64,000 nt of DNA from Sphingopyxis sp. H115. GTDB taxonomy: Bacteria; Pseudomonadota; Alphaproteobacteria; Sphingomonadales; Sphingomonadaceae. A program made the translations under genes and the position numbers. The stretch spans positions 1 to 64,000 of the forward strand of contig NZ_LNSA01000003.1 of assembly GCF_001468465.1 (NCBI RefSeq), read 5' to 3'. Positions 1-8,451 of the stretch are shown piece after piece. How positions within the stretch are numbered: position 1 is the first letter of the stretch; each line of letters opens with the position of its first letter. The notes under the pieces are model-generated. The model saw only the letters and a list, made by a program, of their open reading frames with translations. It was not told the origin of the DNA and did no database searches.

Positions 1-443
1 AGATTCCGCCGCCGAGCGCGGCACCGCCGCCCCCGCCCACCGCAACACGGCCCCCGAGCGGGCGCGTCTACGGCCCGCCGAATATCGGCGGCAGCCGCTC
101 GTCATCCTTTGCCGATTCGGAACGGGTGGGAACGGCACCGAACGGCGAGGCACTTTATGCGGCGCGCTGGTACCGCGAACCGAGCGATGACGAGCTGCGC
201 GGCTATCTGTCGACCGCGAGCGGGCCCGGCTGGGGGCTGATCGCCTGCCGCACCGTGTCCGATTACCGCGTCGAGGATTGCGTCGCGCTCGATGAATATC
301 CGAACGGGTCGCAGATCAACCGCGCGGTGCTGGCGGCCGCTTGGCAGTTCAGGGTGCGCCCGCCGCGCATCGGCGGCAAATCGCAGGTCGGCGCGTGGGT
401 GCGCATTCGCATCGATTACGACATCCACCGCGGGCGCGGCTAG
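1..443 (+). CDS. C-terminal part of a TonB-like protein (partial)
   Basis: The frame is open from position 3 with no start codon, so the gene begins upstream of the window. The first ~40 visible residues are rich in Pro, Gly and Ser. The last third reads as a TonB C-terminal-like domain: NRAVLAAAWQFRVRPPR followed by GAWVRIRIDYD resembles the strand-helix-strand end of energy-transducer TonB homologues. A TonB-type role at the periplasmic face of the inner membrane would fit the receptor-rich neighbourhood, but the membrane anchor is not visible, and a TonB-domain protein of unknown role is equally possible. The gene ends 93 bases before the next one. Confidence 0.6.
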   Translation, partial: IPPPSAAPPPPPTATRPPSGRVYGPPNIGGSRSSSFADSERVGTAPNGEALYAARWYREPSDDELRGYLSTASGPGWGLIACRTVSDYRVEDCVALDEYPNGSQINRAVLAAAWQFRVRPPRIGGKSQVGAWVRIRIDYDIHRGRG

Positions 444-512
444 GCCTGGCCCAGCCGGCTACGGTGCCGGCGTACCCCATGGATGGCGGCGATTTTCGCC
501 TTGGATCGGACG

Positions 513-533
513 AAATGATATCATATATCATTT
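513..533. promoter_or_regulatory. Perfect 9-3-9 palindrome at a gene start
   Basis: AAATGATAT-cat-ATATCATTT is a perfect inverted repeat ending three bases before the ATG at 537. It occupies the place where a ribosome-binding site would lie, and no Shine-Dalgarno sequence is seen. The ATGAT...ATCAT pattern looks like a dimeric repressor operator (PadR- or MarR-type is a guess). Confidence 0.5.
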
Positions 534-536
534 GCG

Positions 537-1319
537 ATGCCGCCGAGTACCGACCTCCGCCCGCCCGCTTCCGGGCTCTTCCGCGAAATCGAAAGAATCC
601 ACGGCGATCGCCCGTGGGGAGCGTTCCTTGACGCCGGGACCGGCACCCATTCGATCGACTGGGTCGGATCGCTCGCGACCGAGCGCTGGACCGCGGTGAG
701 CGGCGCCGAAGCCCATGCCGCGCAAACGGCCGACGCGATTGCCGCAAAGCGCCGCGCGACCGACCGGATCGTCGTCGGCAACTGGGCCGATCCGTCGTTG
801 CTCGCGGGCGAGCGGTACGACACTGTTCTCGCCGACTATCTGCTCGGCGCGATCGACGGCTTTGCTCCCTATTTCCAACACCGGCTTTTCACGCGGCTGC
901 GGCCGCTGGTCGGACGGCGGCTCTATGTCGTCGGGCTCGAGCCCTATGTCGTTGGCGAACCCGACAATGCGGAAGGGCGGATCGTCTGGGAGATCGGGCG
1001 GTTTCGCGACGCCTGCCTCCTGCTTGCCGGCGAACAGCCCTATCGTGAATATCCTTCGCAATGGGCGGTCGATCACCTCGAGGCGTCGGGATACCGCGTC
1101 ATTGCCGCCAAGCGTTACGCAAACCGCTACAAAGAGCGTTTCGTGAACAGCCAGATCGACATGTGCGCCCCGCGGCTCGCCAAGATCGCCGATCGGGACC
1201 TCGCCAAGATGCTCGCCGCGCGCGGCGAGGCGCTGCGCGCCGAAGCGCTGGCGCTTGTCGCCAGCGCGAACGGGCTGCGCCACGGCTTTGACTATATATT
1301 GGCCGCCGAACCCGTCTGA
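537..1319 (+). CDS. Class I SAM-dependent methyltransferase-like protein
   Basis: 260 aa. Residues 31-37 (DAGTGTH) look like SAM-binding motif I at the end of the first Rossmann strand, and VVGNWADPS around residue 80 resembles motif II/III. The YDTVLADYLLGAIDGF segment near 95-110 matches the position of the motif IV strand, and YVVGLEPY follows. No signal peptide or membrane segment is present. The substrate cannot be read from sequence. The ATG is chosen because the protein begins just after the palindrome at 513-533; with no ribosome-binding site the message may be leaderless. It converges on the znuD-like gene, with a shared hairpin terminator between them. Confidence 0.6.
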   Translation: MPPSTDLRPPASGLFREIERIHGDRPWGAFLDAGTGTHSIDWVGSLATERWTAVSGAEAHAAQTADAIAAKRRATDRIVVGNWADPSLLAGERYDTVLADYLLGAIDGFAPYFQHRLFTRLRPLVGRRLYVVGLEPYVVGEPDNAEGRIVWEIGRFRDACLLLAGEQPYREYPSQWAVDHLEASGYRVIAAKRYANRYKERFVNSQIDMCAPRLAKIADRDLAKMLAARGEALRAEALALVASANGLRHGFDYILAAEPV

Positions 1320-1340
1320 CCGGGCCGAGCTATAATCGGC

Positions 1341-1376
1341 GGAAGGAGGGGCGCGGGACTGAACGCCCCTCCTTCC
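1341..1376. terminator. Bidirectional hairpin terminator
   Basis: A perfect 13-bp stem (1341-1353 with 1364-1376) with a 10-base loop lies between two convergent genes. There is no clear T-run on either side. Confidence 0.65.
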
Positions 1377-1392
1377 GACCGCCCCCTTTGGC

Positions 1393-3489
1393 CTAGAAGC
1401 TGGTCCGCAGTCCGAAGACGAAATTGCGCCCGCGTAGCGGCGACGCATTTTTGATGAACGACGCGTGGTTATAGGCGAGCTCGTTGGTCAGATTGGTCGC
1501 GCGCACGAACAATTCGGCGTCGGCCTTTGGCCCGAGCTCCATCTTGTAGGCGAGCGTCGCGTTGAGCATGTCGTAACCCTGCGTCCGCGTCTCGAACGCT
1601 GCGATCCGATCCTGTTCGAAGACATGATAATATTCGACGTCGCCCGACAATGCCCCCCAGCGCCCGTCGGCGCGCGCGCCGAGCCGGCCGGCGGGAATGC
1701 GGGGCAGATTGCCGAGGCCGTCCTTGAACTTCGCGCGGACATAATCGCCGAACAGCGACACGCCGACATCGCCGAAATCATGCCGCACTTCGCCATCGAC
1801 CCCGGTGAAGGTCGCGTCGGCCGCCTCGTAGCGGATGAGACGAAAGTCCTCGAACTGGTCAAGCGTGTTGGCGAAGATATAGTCGTCGAACGACTGATGA
1901 TAGGCGCCGATGGTGAAGGTCGTCGCCCCTTTCGTCTTGCGGAAGGTCAGGTCGACCGACCTGCCCGTCTCCTTGCCGAGCGTCGCGGTGCCGAGCTCAT
2001 AGGTGTTGGTCGCGAGGTGGATACCGCGCGCATAAAGCTCCTGCACATTCGGCGCGCGCTGCGAGCGCGCGAGCGACAGCGCGAGCGAATAGTCGCCGCC
2101 GATGTCCCAGACCGCCGCGCCCGAGATCGAGAAGGGCTTGTGGCTGACCTCGCGGTTCAGCGTCGTCTCGATCTTCTGCCATTCCTGCCGCGCCGCGAGC
2201 TCGAAGCGGATCGGGCCGGCCGTCAGCGTTTCCATCAGGAACAGCGCGGTGCTCCGCGTATCGCTTTCGGGCAGGAAGGCTTCTTCGCCAAGCGCGCTGA
2301 ACTGGCTTTCCGAATGCTGGACCCCGAAGGCGCCGCGCAGCGGGCCGATCGGCTTGTGCGCCAGTTCGAAGCGCAGCTCGTGCGCCTTGTTCTTGAACGT
2401 CGTTGCGACCTCGTCATGCTCGATCTCGTCATGTTCGTAGTCGGTGAACGACAGGCGAAAACGGACCTTGTCGAACCCCGGCAGCGGATCTTCATATTCG
2501 CTGCGGATATCGAAACGCTCGCTGCGCAGTTTCACGAAGGGCACCTCTTCATGCTCATGATCGTGATCATGGTCATGGTCGTGATCCTCGTCGTCATGGC
2601 CGTGGCCGCCGCAGTGCAGGCTGCTGCCGTGTGGGTGGCAGTCCTCATATTCATGGGCGTGACCCGGCAGGCCATATTCGCTGCGCTGGCGCGTATAGGC
2701 GACCCCCAGATAGCCGCCGCTGCCGACCCACGAGCCGCCAACGGTGAAGGTCGATGTGTCGTTGTACGACCCGTCGACATGGCGTTCGCCGAACCCTTTG
2801 GGCACGCGGTAATCGTTCGACGAGCGGTGGACGCCCTCAACGCGGAGCGCCAGACCCTGCCCGCCGATGGTGATCCCGCCGACCAGCGAGCGTTCGTCGT
2901 CGGCGGTGCCGAGGCGGCCCTCGACCGTGCCCGCGATGCCGCCGTCGGGGATCGACGTCGGGACTTTCTCGTCGAGCAGGTTGATCGCGCCGCCGATTGC
3001 GCTGCCGCCATAGAGCAGCGCCGACGGGCCGCGCAGCACCTCAATCCCGCGCAGCAGCAGCGGCTCGGTCGTCACCGCATGGTCGGGCGAGATCGCCGAC
3101 GCGTCGTGGATGCTGGCGCCATCGGACAGCGCCTGGACGCGCGGCGCGGTCTGCCCGCGAATGACCGGCCGGCTCGCGCCGCCGCCGAAATTGTCGAAGT
3201 TGATCCCCGGCTGCCCGGCAAGCGTATCGCCGAGCGTCGCCTGACGGCGATGGATGAGTTCTTCGCCAGATAGTGTGATCACCGGCGTCGCCGTCTCGTC
3301 GGCGCGCAGGCCAAGGACATTGGCCGACACGACGATCTCGGGATCGGCGGTGCTGCCGGCCTGCATAAAGCCCGTGTGCGACGTGGCCGCCGGATTGGCG
3401 GGCACCGGCGGCACCGATTCGGCCGCAAAGGCGACATGCGGAACCGCCGCCGGAACCGCGGCGGACAGGAGGAGAGCTCGAAACTTCAC
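1393..3489 (-). CDS. znuD: ZnuD-type TonB-dependent zinc receptor
   Basis: 698 aa outer-membrane receptor. A signal peptide (MKFRALLLSAAVPAAV...FAAE) precedes a TonB-box-like EIVVSANVLG and a plug domain (GEELIHRRQATLGDTLAG, then RPVIRGQTAPRV). The beta-barrel ends in the terminal aromatic RTSF. An extracellular loop, coded at about 2545-2665, is extremely His/Asp-rich (repeated DH) with a Cys-containing CHPHG/HCGGHGH stretch, the hallmark of ZnuD-like receptors that bind Zn(II). Translation starts at GTG 3489 behind AAAGGGG. The gene diverges from a MerC-family gene, and a Zur-like palindrome lies between the two starts. Role: zinc import across the outer membrane under zinc limitation, energised by TonB. 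Confidence 0.85.
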   Translation of the reverse strand: MKFRALLLSAAVPAAVPHVAFAAESVPPVPANPAATSHTGFMQAGSTADPEIVVSANVLGLRADETATPVITLSGEELIHRRQATLGDTLAGQPGINFDNFGGGASRPVIRGQTAPRVQALSDGASIHDASAISPDHAVTTEPLLLRGIEVLRGPSALLYGGSAIGGAINLLDEKVPTSIPDGGIAGTVEGRLGTADDERSLVGGITIGGQGLALRVEGVHRSSNDYRVPKGFGERHVDGSYNDTSTFTVGGSWVGSGGYLGVAYTRQRSEYGLPGHAHEYEDCHPHGSSLHCGGHGHDDEDHDHDHDHDHEHEEVPFVKLRSERFDIRSEYEDPLPGFDKVRFRLSFTDYEHDEIEHDEVATTFKNKAHELRFELAHKPIGPLRGAFGVQHSESQFSALGEEAFLPESDTRSTALFLMETLTAGPIRFELAARQEWQKIETTLNREVSHKPFSISGAAVWDIGGDYSLALSLARSQRAPNVQELYARGIHLATNTYELGTATLGKETGRSVDLTFRKTKGATTFTIGAYHQSFDDYIFANTLDQFEDFRLIRYEAADATFTGVDGEVRHDFGDVGVSLFGDYVRAKFKDGLGNLPRIPAGRLGARADGRWGALSGDVEYYHVFEQDRIAAFETRTQGYDMLNATLAYKMELGPKADAELFVRATNLTNELAYNHASFIKNASPLRGRNFVFGLRTSF

Positions 3490-3523
3490 AAAAACCCCTT
3501 TCTTCTTTGGACGCCGGCCCTAT

Positions 3524-3543
3524 ATGAGATGTTATCTCATCTC
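3524..3543. promoter_or_regulatory. Zur-like operator between znuD and merC-like genes
   Basis: Two overlapping inverted repeats occur: ATGAGAT-gtt-ATCTCAT (3524-3540) and GAGATG-ttatct-CATCTC (3526-3543). The GAGATGTTAT core resembles proteobacterial Zur boxes (GAAATGTTATA-type). Its place in the 79-base divergent region upstream of a zinc receptor supports zinc-responsive control of both genes. Zur itself is not in the window. Confidence 0.55.
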
Positions 3544-3568
3544 ACAACCCTGACAGGGCTTTTCTTTC

Positions 3569-3976
3569 ATGTGCGTTCTACTCTCGCGTCCCTCGCGGTG
3601 CCTGTCGACGACCGACCTGGTGGAGGGCGCGGCGGTTTCCGCGTCGCTCCTATGCCTCGTCCACTGCCTCGCCCTTCCCTTGCTGCTGCTCGCCCTGCCG
3701 ATGATCGCCGGGGCCTTCTTCGAATCGGAGATGTTCCACATTGTGGCCGCCGCGCTCGTCGTTCCCGCGGCCGGCCTCGCCTTCGTTCTCGGCTATCGCC
3801 GGCATCGCGCCCTGTTCCCGGCCTTGCTGGGATCGACCGGGGTCGCCTGTATCGTCGGCGCGCTATTCCCTGTCCTCGCCGAGCCTGCAGCGGCAGCGGT
3901 CACAGCGATCGGCAGCCTGCTGCTGATCGCCGGCCATGTCGTCAACTGGCGACTGCGCCGGGCCATCGCCCGATAA
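3569..3976 (+). CDS. MerC-domain membrane protein
   Basis: 135 aa with four predicted membrane helices. The first contains the MerC signature SLLCLVHCLALPLLLLALP, in which the Cys pair of CLVHC is the metal-binding motif of the MerC family. MerC carries Hg(II) inward in mer operons, but stand-alone MerC-domain proteins next to zinc receptors are common in sphingomonads, and no merA, merT or merR is present here. The shared regulatory region with the ZnuD-like receptor points to a role in zinc homeostasis, perhaps inner-membrane uptake. That is inference from context. Confidence 0.75.
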   Translation: MCVLLSRPSRCLSTTDLVEGAAVSASLLCLVHCLALPLLLLALPMIAGAFFESEMFHIVAAALVVPAAGLAFVLGYRRHRALFPALLGSTGVACIVGALFPVLAEPAAAAVTAIGSLLLIAGHVVNWRLRRAIAR

Positions 3977-4513
3977 AGGCAGGCTGCCCACCCGCCTGGT
4001 ACAAGCGGGACGACTGATCCGTAGGAGCGCGCGAAATCATATCGTCATTTGCGCGCCGAACGTCCATTGCCAGATTTCAAGTCAACCCAAAATAATATGG
4101 GGTTGCGAGGCGGCGATGCACCAGCGAGCCTTGGAACGGCCTTTTCCTTTTGCATACACGCCGCTTGGGTCGAAAGCGCAAGCAGAAGTGAAAAAGGTAA
4201 GTCTTTACATAAACTTTCGCAAACGCCCCGAAGAAAACCAGATTGCACTCCGATTCGATGAATCTTGCGTAAATATATCTTATGTTAACTGATATCTTTA
4301 CGAAACCTAAGTGCAACATTTTCGTCTCATATCTGTCGCCAAGACGAGATTTATCGGAAAACATGGGGAACCCGTATTATTTTGAGACAGGTTCATTTTT
4401 TCCGAGTCGCGGGGTTTCCATTCCCACTTAACTGAATATTAACTCCGACCGGGTCGCGAATCCCCACCCGTTCGGGTTGGGGTGTCATTGCAGCATTCTG
4501 CCTGGGGGGGCAT
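3977..4513. other. Long non-coding leader upstream of the curli genes
   Basis: About 540 bases without a convincing gene. The stretch from about 4180 to 4400 is clearly richer in A and T than its surroundings and presumably holds the promoter and regulator sites of the csg operon. I see no specific operator, riboswitch or CsgD-type gene. Confidence 0.6.
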
Positions 4514-4939
4514 GTGACTCGCTACGTCCGATATTTTGCTGCTGCCGCGGCAGGCCTGATTTTTGCGCCGATCGCTTGCGCGCAGGACCTGGTGCATGAG
4601 CCCATCAGCCCGACCTTCGGCGGCAACCCGTTCAATTCGAACCATATCCTCGGAACCGCGACGGCGCAGAATGATTACCGCGATCCGCGCGCGACCAGTT
4701 CGTCGTCGCAAGCCGACATTTTTGCGCGCCAGCTCCAGTCGCGGCTGCTCTCGTCGCTTTCATCGCAGATCGTCGACGCGATCTTCGGCGACAACCCGCA
4801 GGAAAGCGGCACGATCAGCTTCGGCGGTCAGACCATCGAATTTTTCCGTTCGCTTGATTCGGTGACGCTCACGATCCGGAACGACGATACCGGCGAGGAA
4901 ACGAAGATCGTCGTGCCGCTCTTCGTCGAGGTGCAATGA
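4514..4939 (+). CDS. csgF: Curli assembly protein CsgF
   Basis: 141 aa. A signal peptide (MTRYVRYFAAAAAGLIFAP...CAQ) precedes the mature CsgF start, where DLVHEPISPTFGGNPFNSN matches the conserved N-terminus that plugs into the CsgG channel. The C-terminal part (TISFGGQTIEF...VTLTIRN) is the usual CsgF beta region. CsgF links the CsgG pore to the nucleator on the cell surface. The start must be the GTG at 4514, because the ATG at 4512 runs straight into a stop. The stop overlaps the csgG start (ATGA), so the two are translationally coupled. Confidence 0.9.
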   Translation: MTRYVRYFAAAAAGLIFAPIACAQDLVHEPISPTFGGNPFNSNHILGTATAQNDYRDPRATSSSSQADIFARQLQSRLLSSLSSQIVDAIFGDNPQESGTISFGGQTIEFFRSLDSVTLTIRNDDTGEETKIVVPLFVEVQ

Positions 4940-5907
4940 TGCACGGTGCCCTGAAAATTGCGGTTGCCCTTTTGTGCGCGTCGTCGCTCGCGGGTTGCAT
5001 GACCGTCGGCAAAAGCGGTCGCGATACCTTCGCCCCGAGTACCAGCCTCGCCTATTTCCCGAAAAAGACGCAGACGCAGCTCCTGCTCAACGACTTGCCG
5101 AAGCCGCAGCGGCAGGTTGCGGTCGCGGTCTATGGCTTCACCGACCAAACGGGCCAGTTCAAGCCGACCGAGGCAGGACAAACGCTGTCGCGCGCGGTGA
5201 CGCAGGGCGCGAATTCGATCCTCGTCAAGGCATTGCAGGATGCGGGCAGCCGCTCGTGGTTCACGATTGTCGAGCGCGAACGGCTCGATAACCTGCTGAA
5301 GGAACGGCAGATCATTACCGAGATGCGCAAGCGCTATCTCGGCGAGGAGGAGCCTGATCGCAAGGCGCTGCCGGCCCTGCTGTTCGCGGGCGTCCTGCTC
5401 GAGGGCGGGATCGTCGGTTATGACTCCAATACCGTGACCGGCGGCGCGGGCGCCGCGTTTCTGGGCATCGGCGCGCGCACCGAATATCGGCAAGATACGG
5501 TTACGGTTTATCTGCGTGCGGTCTCTGTACGGACCGGCGAAGTGCTGACGACGGTGACGGCGTCCAAGACGATTGCGTCGCAGGCGCTGGGCGCGAGCGC
5601 CTATCGTTTCGTCGCCTTCAAGGAATTGCTCGAGGCCGAATGGGGCATCACCAGCAACGAGCCCGATCAAGTCGCCCTTCAGCAGGCGATCGAAAAGGCT
5701 GTCTATGCGTTGGTGATGGAAGGGGTCGAACTCGACCTCTGGAAATTCCAAGATATGAACCTCGCAGGGCCGCTGCGCGATTATTATCGCCGCGAACGCG
5801 ACGGGATATACGAAGCACGCGACGTGCAGGAGGCCGTCGAAAAGGCGGGCTCGCTGTCGGCGCTTCGGATTGTCGAGGACCAGCAGCAGGAAAAGGAGGG
5901 TTCCTGA
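4936..5907 (+). CDS. csgG: Curli secretion channel CsgG
   Basis: 323 aa lipoprotein with lipobox LAGC (Cys at about residue 21), followed by the CsgG core: VAVAVYGFTDQTGQFKP, SRSWFTIVERERLDNLLKERQII and GGIVGYDSNTVTGGAGAAFLGIGA, which includes the channel constriction region. The usual length is about 280 residues; the extra ~40 are a charged C-terminal tail. CsgG forms the outer-membrane pore that exports curlin subunits. The ATGATG start overlaps the csgF stop by four bases. No csgE is visible nearby, so the periplasmic gate is missing or coded elsewhere. Confidence 0.93.
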   Translation: MMHGALKIAVALLCASSLAGCMTVGKSGRDTFAPSTSLAYFPKKTQTQLLLNDLPKPQRQVAVAVYGFTDQTGQFKPTEAGQTLSRAVTQGANSILVKALQDAGSRSWFTIVERERLDNLLKERQIITEMRKRYLGEEEPDRKALPALLFAGVLLEGGIVGYDSNTVTGGAGAAFLGIGARTEYRQDTVTVYLRAVSVRTGEVLTTVTASKTIASQALGASAYRFVAFKELLEAEWGITSNEPDQVALQQAIEKAVYALVMEGVELDLWKFQDMNLAGPLRDYYRRERDGIYEARDVQEAVEKAGSLSALRIVEDQQQEKEGS

Positions 5908-6094
5908 CCGAATATATTGGGGGCGGGTGAATATCTCCAGGCCGGTCCCGAAAAATAAGTCGTTGGAGAAAGGGCACGCAAAGAAGCGGCAACTTCGATG
6001 CGTGCAAATATTAGGCTGCGATAACCTGAAAACGCTCGGCGTCTCCTGCGCCGTGGCGCGTTCGTTATCGCCTTTTTGAAAAGGTGATGCAATC

Positions 6095-7672
6095 ATGAAA
6101 AGCGTATATCTTACCGCCGTCTCGGCCGTCGCGCTTGCGATTTCGGCCCCGGCTTTCGCACAGATCCAATCGTCGACCGTCGACCAAACCGGCCTCGGCA
6201 ACGATGCCACGGTGAGCCAGCTCGGCTCGAACAGCAGCGACCTCGACCAGACGGGCAACGACAACATTGCGACTGTCACGCAGGACGGTGCCAATGAATC
6301 GACGATCACGCAGGACGCACTCGGCGCCGGCGCTTTCGTCACCCAGACCGGCTCGGGCAACGCATCGACGATCGATCAGGACGACGCGTCGACCAACAAT
6401 TCGATCAACCTCCCCGAAGATCCCGAAGCGACGGTTGTGCAGAACGGCACCGATAACGCCTCGAACGTTACGCAGGCGTCTGTCGCTCCGAGCTTCAACC
6501 TCGTTGGCAACGCCACCCAGACCGGCTATCTCAACGATTCGAACATCGAGCAATATGCGAACGGTCCGGGCTTCACCGGCTCGATCCGCACCAACGTCAC
6601 GCAGACCGAGGCGGCGATTTCGGACGTGATCCAGTCGGCGACGGGCGACAATGCGAAAAATCTGTTCGCGACGGTCAACCAGAGCGCGTCGACCTCGATC
6701 GTCAACCAGACCGCGACGGGCGTCCAGGCGGCCGGCGCAACGGCGGTCGTCAACCAGGAAGCCGGTTCGATGTCGACGATCGACCAGACGATCGACGCCA
6801 ACAACGCTGGCAACCTCTACGCCAACGTTCGTCAGGACAATGGCGCGATCTCGACCGTCGAACAAAATGCCCTGGGCGACGGATCGAACAATGCCGATGC
6901 CAACGTCATCCAGGATGGGGCGAGCAGCTCGTCGATCACGCAGACCTTCGAAAATGTCGGCGCGAACACCTTTGCGGCAACCGTGACCCAGGCCGGCGAT
7001 GCTCACTCGTCGATCATCACGCAGGATGACAAGGCGCCGCTCACCCAGGCCGACGCCAACCTCTTTGCGACCGTCGTCCAGACCGGCGAAGGCAACAGCT
7101 CGACGATCGATCAGGACAACAAGGGTGCGACCGCAACCGTCACCCAGGCTGGCCTGAACAATGAGTCGTCGGTAATCCAGGATGGCGCCGGCCTCACCGC
7201 CGATGTCTTCCAGGCGAACGAGAATAACGACTCGTTCGTGACGCAGGTCGGGGCGCTCAACTCGAGCGTCGATGTCGAACAGCTCGGCGAAGGCGGCACC
7301 TCGACGGTCAATCAGGTGCAGAATGCCCGCAACGATACGGCGATCGTACGCCAGCTCGCCGGCTCGATCGGAAACGTGTCGACGATCAACCAATATGGCG
7401 CGGTACCGAGCGCACCGGCGCTCAATCTCGCCACGGTCGAACAGGGCGGTGAAAGCAATGAATCGCTGCTGACGCAGGCCGGCCTCGATAACGTCGCTTT
7501 CGTCGGCCAATATGGCATCGACAACGAAAGCGTCGTCAACCAGACCGGTCTCGATGGCGGCAACAGCGCCACCGTCAACCAGTATTCGGACGGCAACTAT
7601 TCGAACGTGATGCAGAATGGCGCCGGCAACGTCGCCGTCGTGACCCAGGGCTCGGCGCCTTCGGCCAACTAA
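6095..7672 (+). CDS. Long curlin-repeat amyloid subunit
   Basis: 525 aa. A signal peptide (MKSVYLTAVSAVALAISAPAFAQ) precedes an almost unbroken array of curlin repeats. I count about forty x-V/I-x-Q strand motifs (for example TVDQTGLGNDATVSQLG), which is about twenty two-strand repeats against five in E. coli CsgA. Gln, Asn, Gly and Ser dominate and Cys is absent, as in functional amyloids. The product should be exported through CsgG and polymerise on the cell surface. A purine-rich AAAAGGTG precedes the ATG. The gene lies 187 bases after csgG and is followed by two strong hairpins, so it is probably made in excess over the next subunit. Confidence 0.9.
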   Translation: MKSVYLTAVSAVALAISAPAFAQIQSSTVDQTGLGNDATVSQLGSNSSDLDQTGNDNIATVTQDGANESTITQDALGAGAFVTQTGSGNASTIDQDDASTNNSINLPEDPEATVVQNGTDNASNVTQASVAPSFNLVGNATQTGYLNDSNIEQYANGPGFTGSIRTNVTQTEAAISDVIQSATGDNAKNLFATVNQSASTSIVNQTATGVQAAGATAVVNQEAGSMSTIDQTIDANNAGNLYANVRQDNGAISTVEQNALGDGSNNADANVIQDGASSSSITQTFENVGANTFAATVTQAGDAHSSIITQDDKAPLTQADANLFATVVQTGEGNSSTIDQDNKGATATVTQAGLNNESSVIQDGAGLTADVFQANENNDSFVTQVGALNSSVDVEQLGEGGTSTVNQVQNARNDTAIVRQLAGSIGNVSTINQYGAVPSAPALNLATVEQGGESNESLLTQAGLDNVAFVGQYGIDNESVVNQTGLDGGNSATVNQYSDGNYSNVMQNGAGNVAVVTQGSAPSAN

Positions 7673-7679
7673 GCGGTTT

Positions 7680-7750
7680 GAAGGGGTGAACTGCACCACC
7701 CCTTCTACTCCCGGCGGGCCGGTACTCTCCTGAGGGAACCGGCCCGTTTC
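7680..7750 (+). terminator. Double hairpin between the two curlin genes
   Basis: Two perfect stems occur in tandem: GAAGGGGTG (7680-7688) with CACCCCTTC (7697-7705), and CGGGCCGGT (7715-7723) with ACCGGCCCG (7738-7746) followed by TTTC. They lie directly after the long curlin and before the minor curlin, and would act as a partial terminator or 3' stabiliser that sets subunit ratios. Confidence 0.65.
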
Positions 7751-7805
7751 GGATGTATACCGACGCCAGGACCGCGCATTGGCGCGGCGAAGAAAGGAAG
7801 ATCGG

Positions 7806-8435
7806 ATGCCGATCGTCAGACTATCGCTCAAGGCCCTGCTGGCGTTGTTTGCCATTCCTTCGGTGGCCGTGGCAGAGCCGGTACCAGCGCCCGCAGCCCC
7901 CGAATCCGCGAGCGAAAGCGGCGCCTATATCGCCCAGATCGGCGCGGGCAACGAAGCGTCGATCGAGCAGGCCGAACCGGGTGCCCGCGCGTCGATCGCC
8001 CAGGAGGGTAACGGCAATCGCGCGACGATCGTCCAGAAGGGAAGCGGCGGACATCGCGCCGAGGTAGGCCAGGCCGGTACCGATCATGTCGCCGAGATCG
8101 CGCAGGACGGCAGCGGGGAGAATTTGCTCGCGATCCTTCAGGCCGGTGGTCAAAATCATGCCGAAATCCGCCAATATAATGAGGGTGGCCCCACCAATTC
8201 GGCGATCGCAAGCCAACAAGGCCGGAATAACGTCCTGGCACTTGTCCAGGACGGCAGCGACAATCAGGCGCATCTCGTGCAAAATGGCGACGGCAATGCT
8301 ATGACCGCTGCGCAATCCGGAAATTTGAACCGGCTGGATTGGACCCAAAATGGCAGCGGCCTGTCCGATCTGCATATCGAGCAACAAGGCGGCGCAACGA
8401 TCCAGCTCATCCAGAGCAACGGTCCCGGTAACTAG
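7806..8435 (+). CDS. Minor curlin (CsgB-like) repeat protein
   Basis: 209 aa. A signal peptide (MPIVRLSLKALLALF...VAVAEP) precedes about fifteen curlin strand motifs such as AYIAQIGAGNEASIEQ and ATIVQKGSGGHRAEVGQ. Compared with the long subunit it is shorter and has many charged residues in the repeats (Glu, Arg, His, Lys), as expected for a nucleator or minor subunit. The ATG at 7806 is preferred over one further upstream because GAAAGGAAG sits just before it and the signal peptide starts there. It ends 17 bases before the next gene. Confidence 0.8.
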   Translation: MPIVRLSLKALLALFAIPSVAVAEPVPAPAAPESASESGAYIAQIGAGNEASIEQAEPGARASIAQEGNGNRATIVQKGSGGHRAEVGQAGTDHVAEIAQDGSGENLLAILQAGGQNHAEIRQYNEGGPTNSAIASQQGRNNVLALVQDGSDNQAHLVQNGDGNAMTAAQSGNLNRLDWTQNGSGLSDLHIEQQGGATIQLIQSNGPGN

Positions 8436-8451
8436 ACGCAAGGAGGTTCGA

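Noticed and set aside
2545-2665. The short tandem ATG/GTC-rich repeat as a separate repeat element
   Set aside because: It is the coding sequence of the His/Asp loop of the zinc receptor.
1465-3273. A 600-codon open frame on the plus strand opposite the zinc receptor
   Set aside because: It mirrors the receptor in a high-GC gene, is rich in Arg and Ala, has no ribosome-binding site and matches no family; the receptor on the other strand has signal peptide, plug and barrel.
4077-4364. Open frames in the region before csgF
   Set aside because: Low-quality composition, no start context, and overlapping frames on both strands in an A/T-rich stretch; better explained as regulatory DNA.
6018-6078. 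GCGATAAC...GTTATCGC inverted repeat followed by CTTTTTG between csgG and the curlin gene
   Set aside because: Only eight base pairs with a 38-base loop; too weak to call a terminator.
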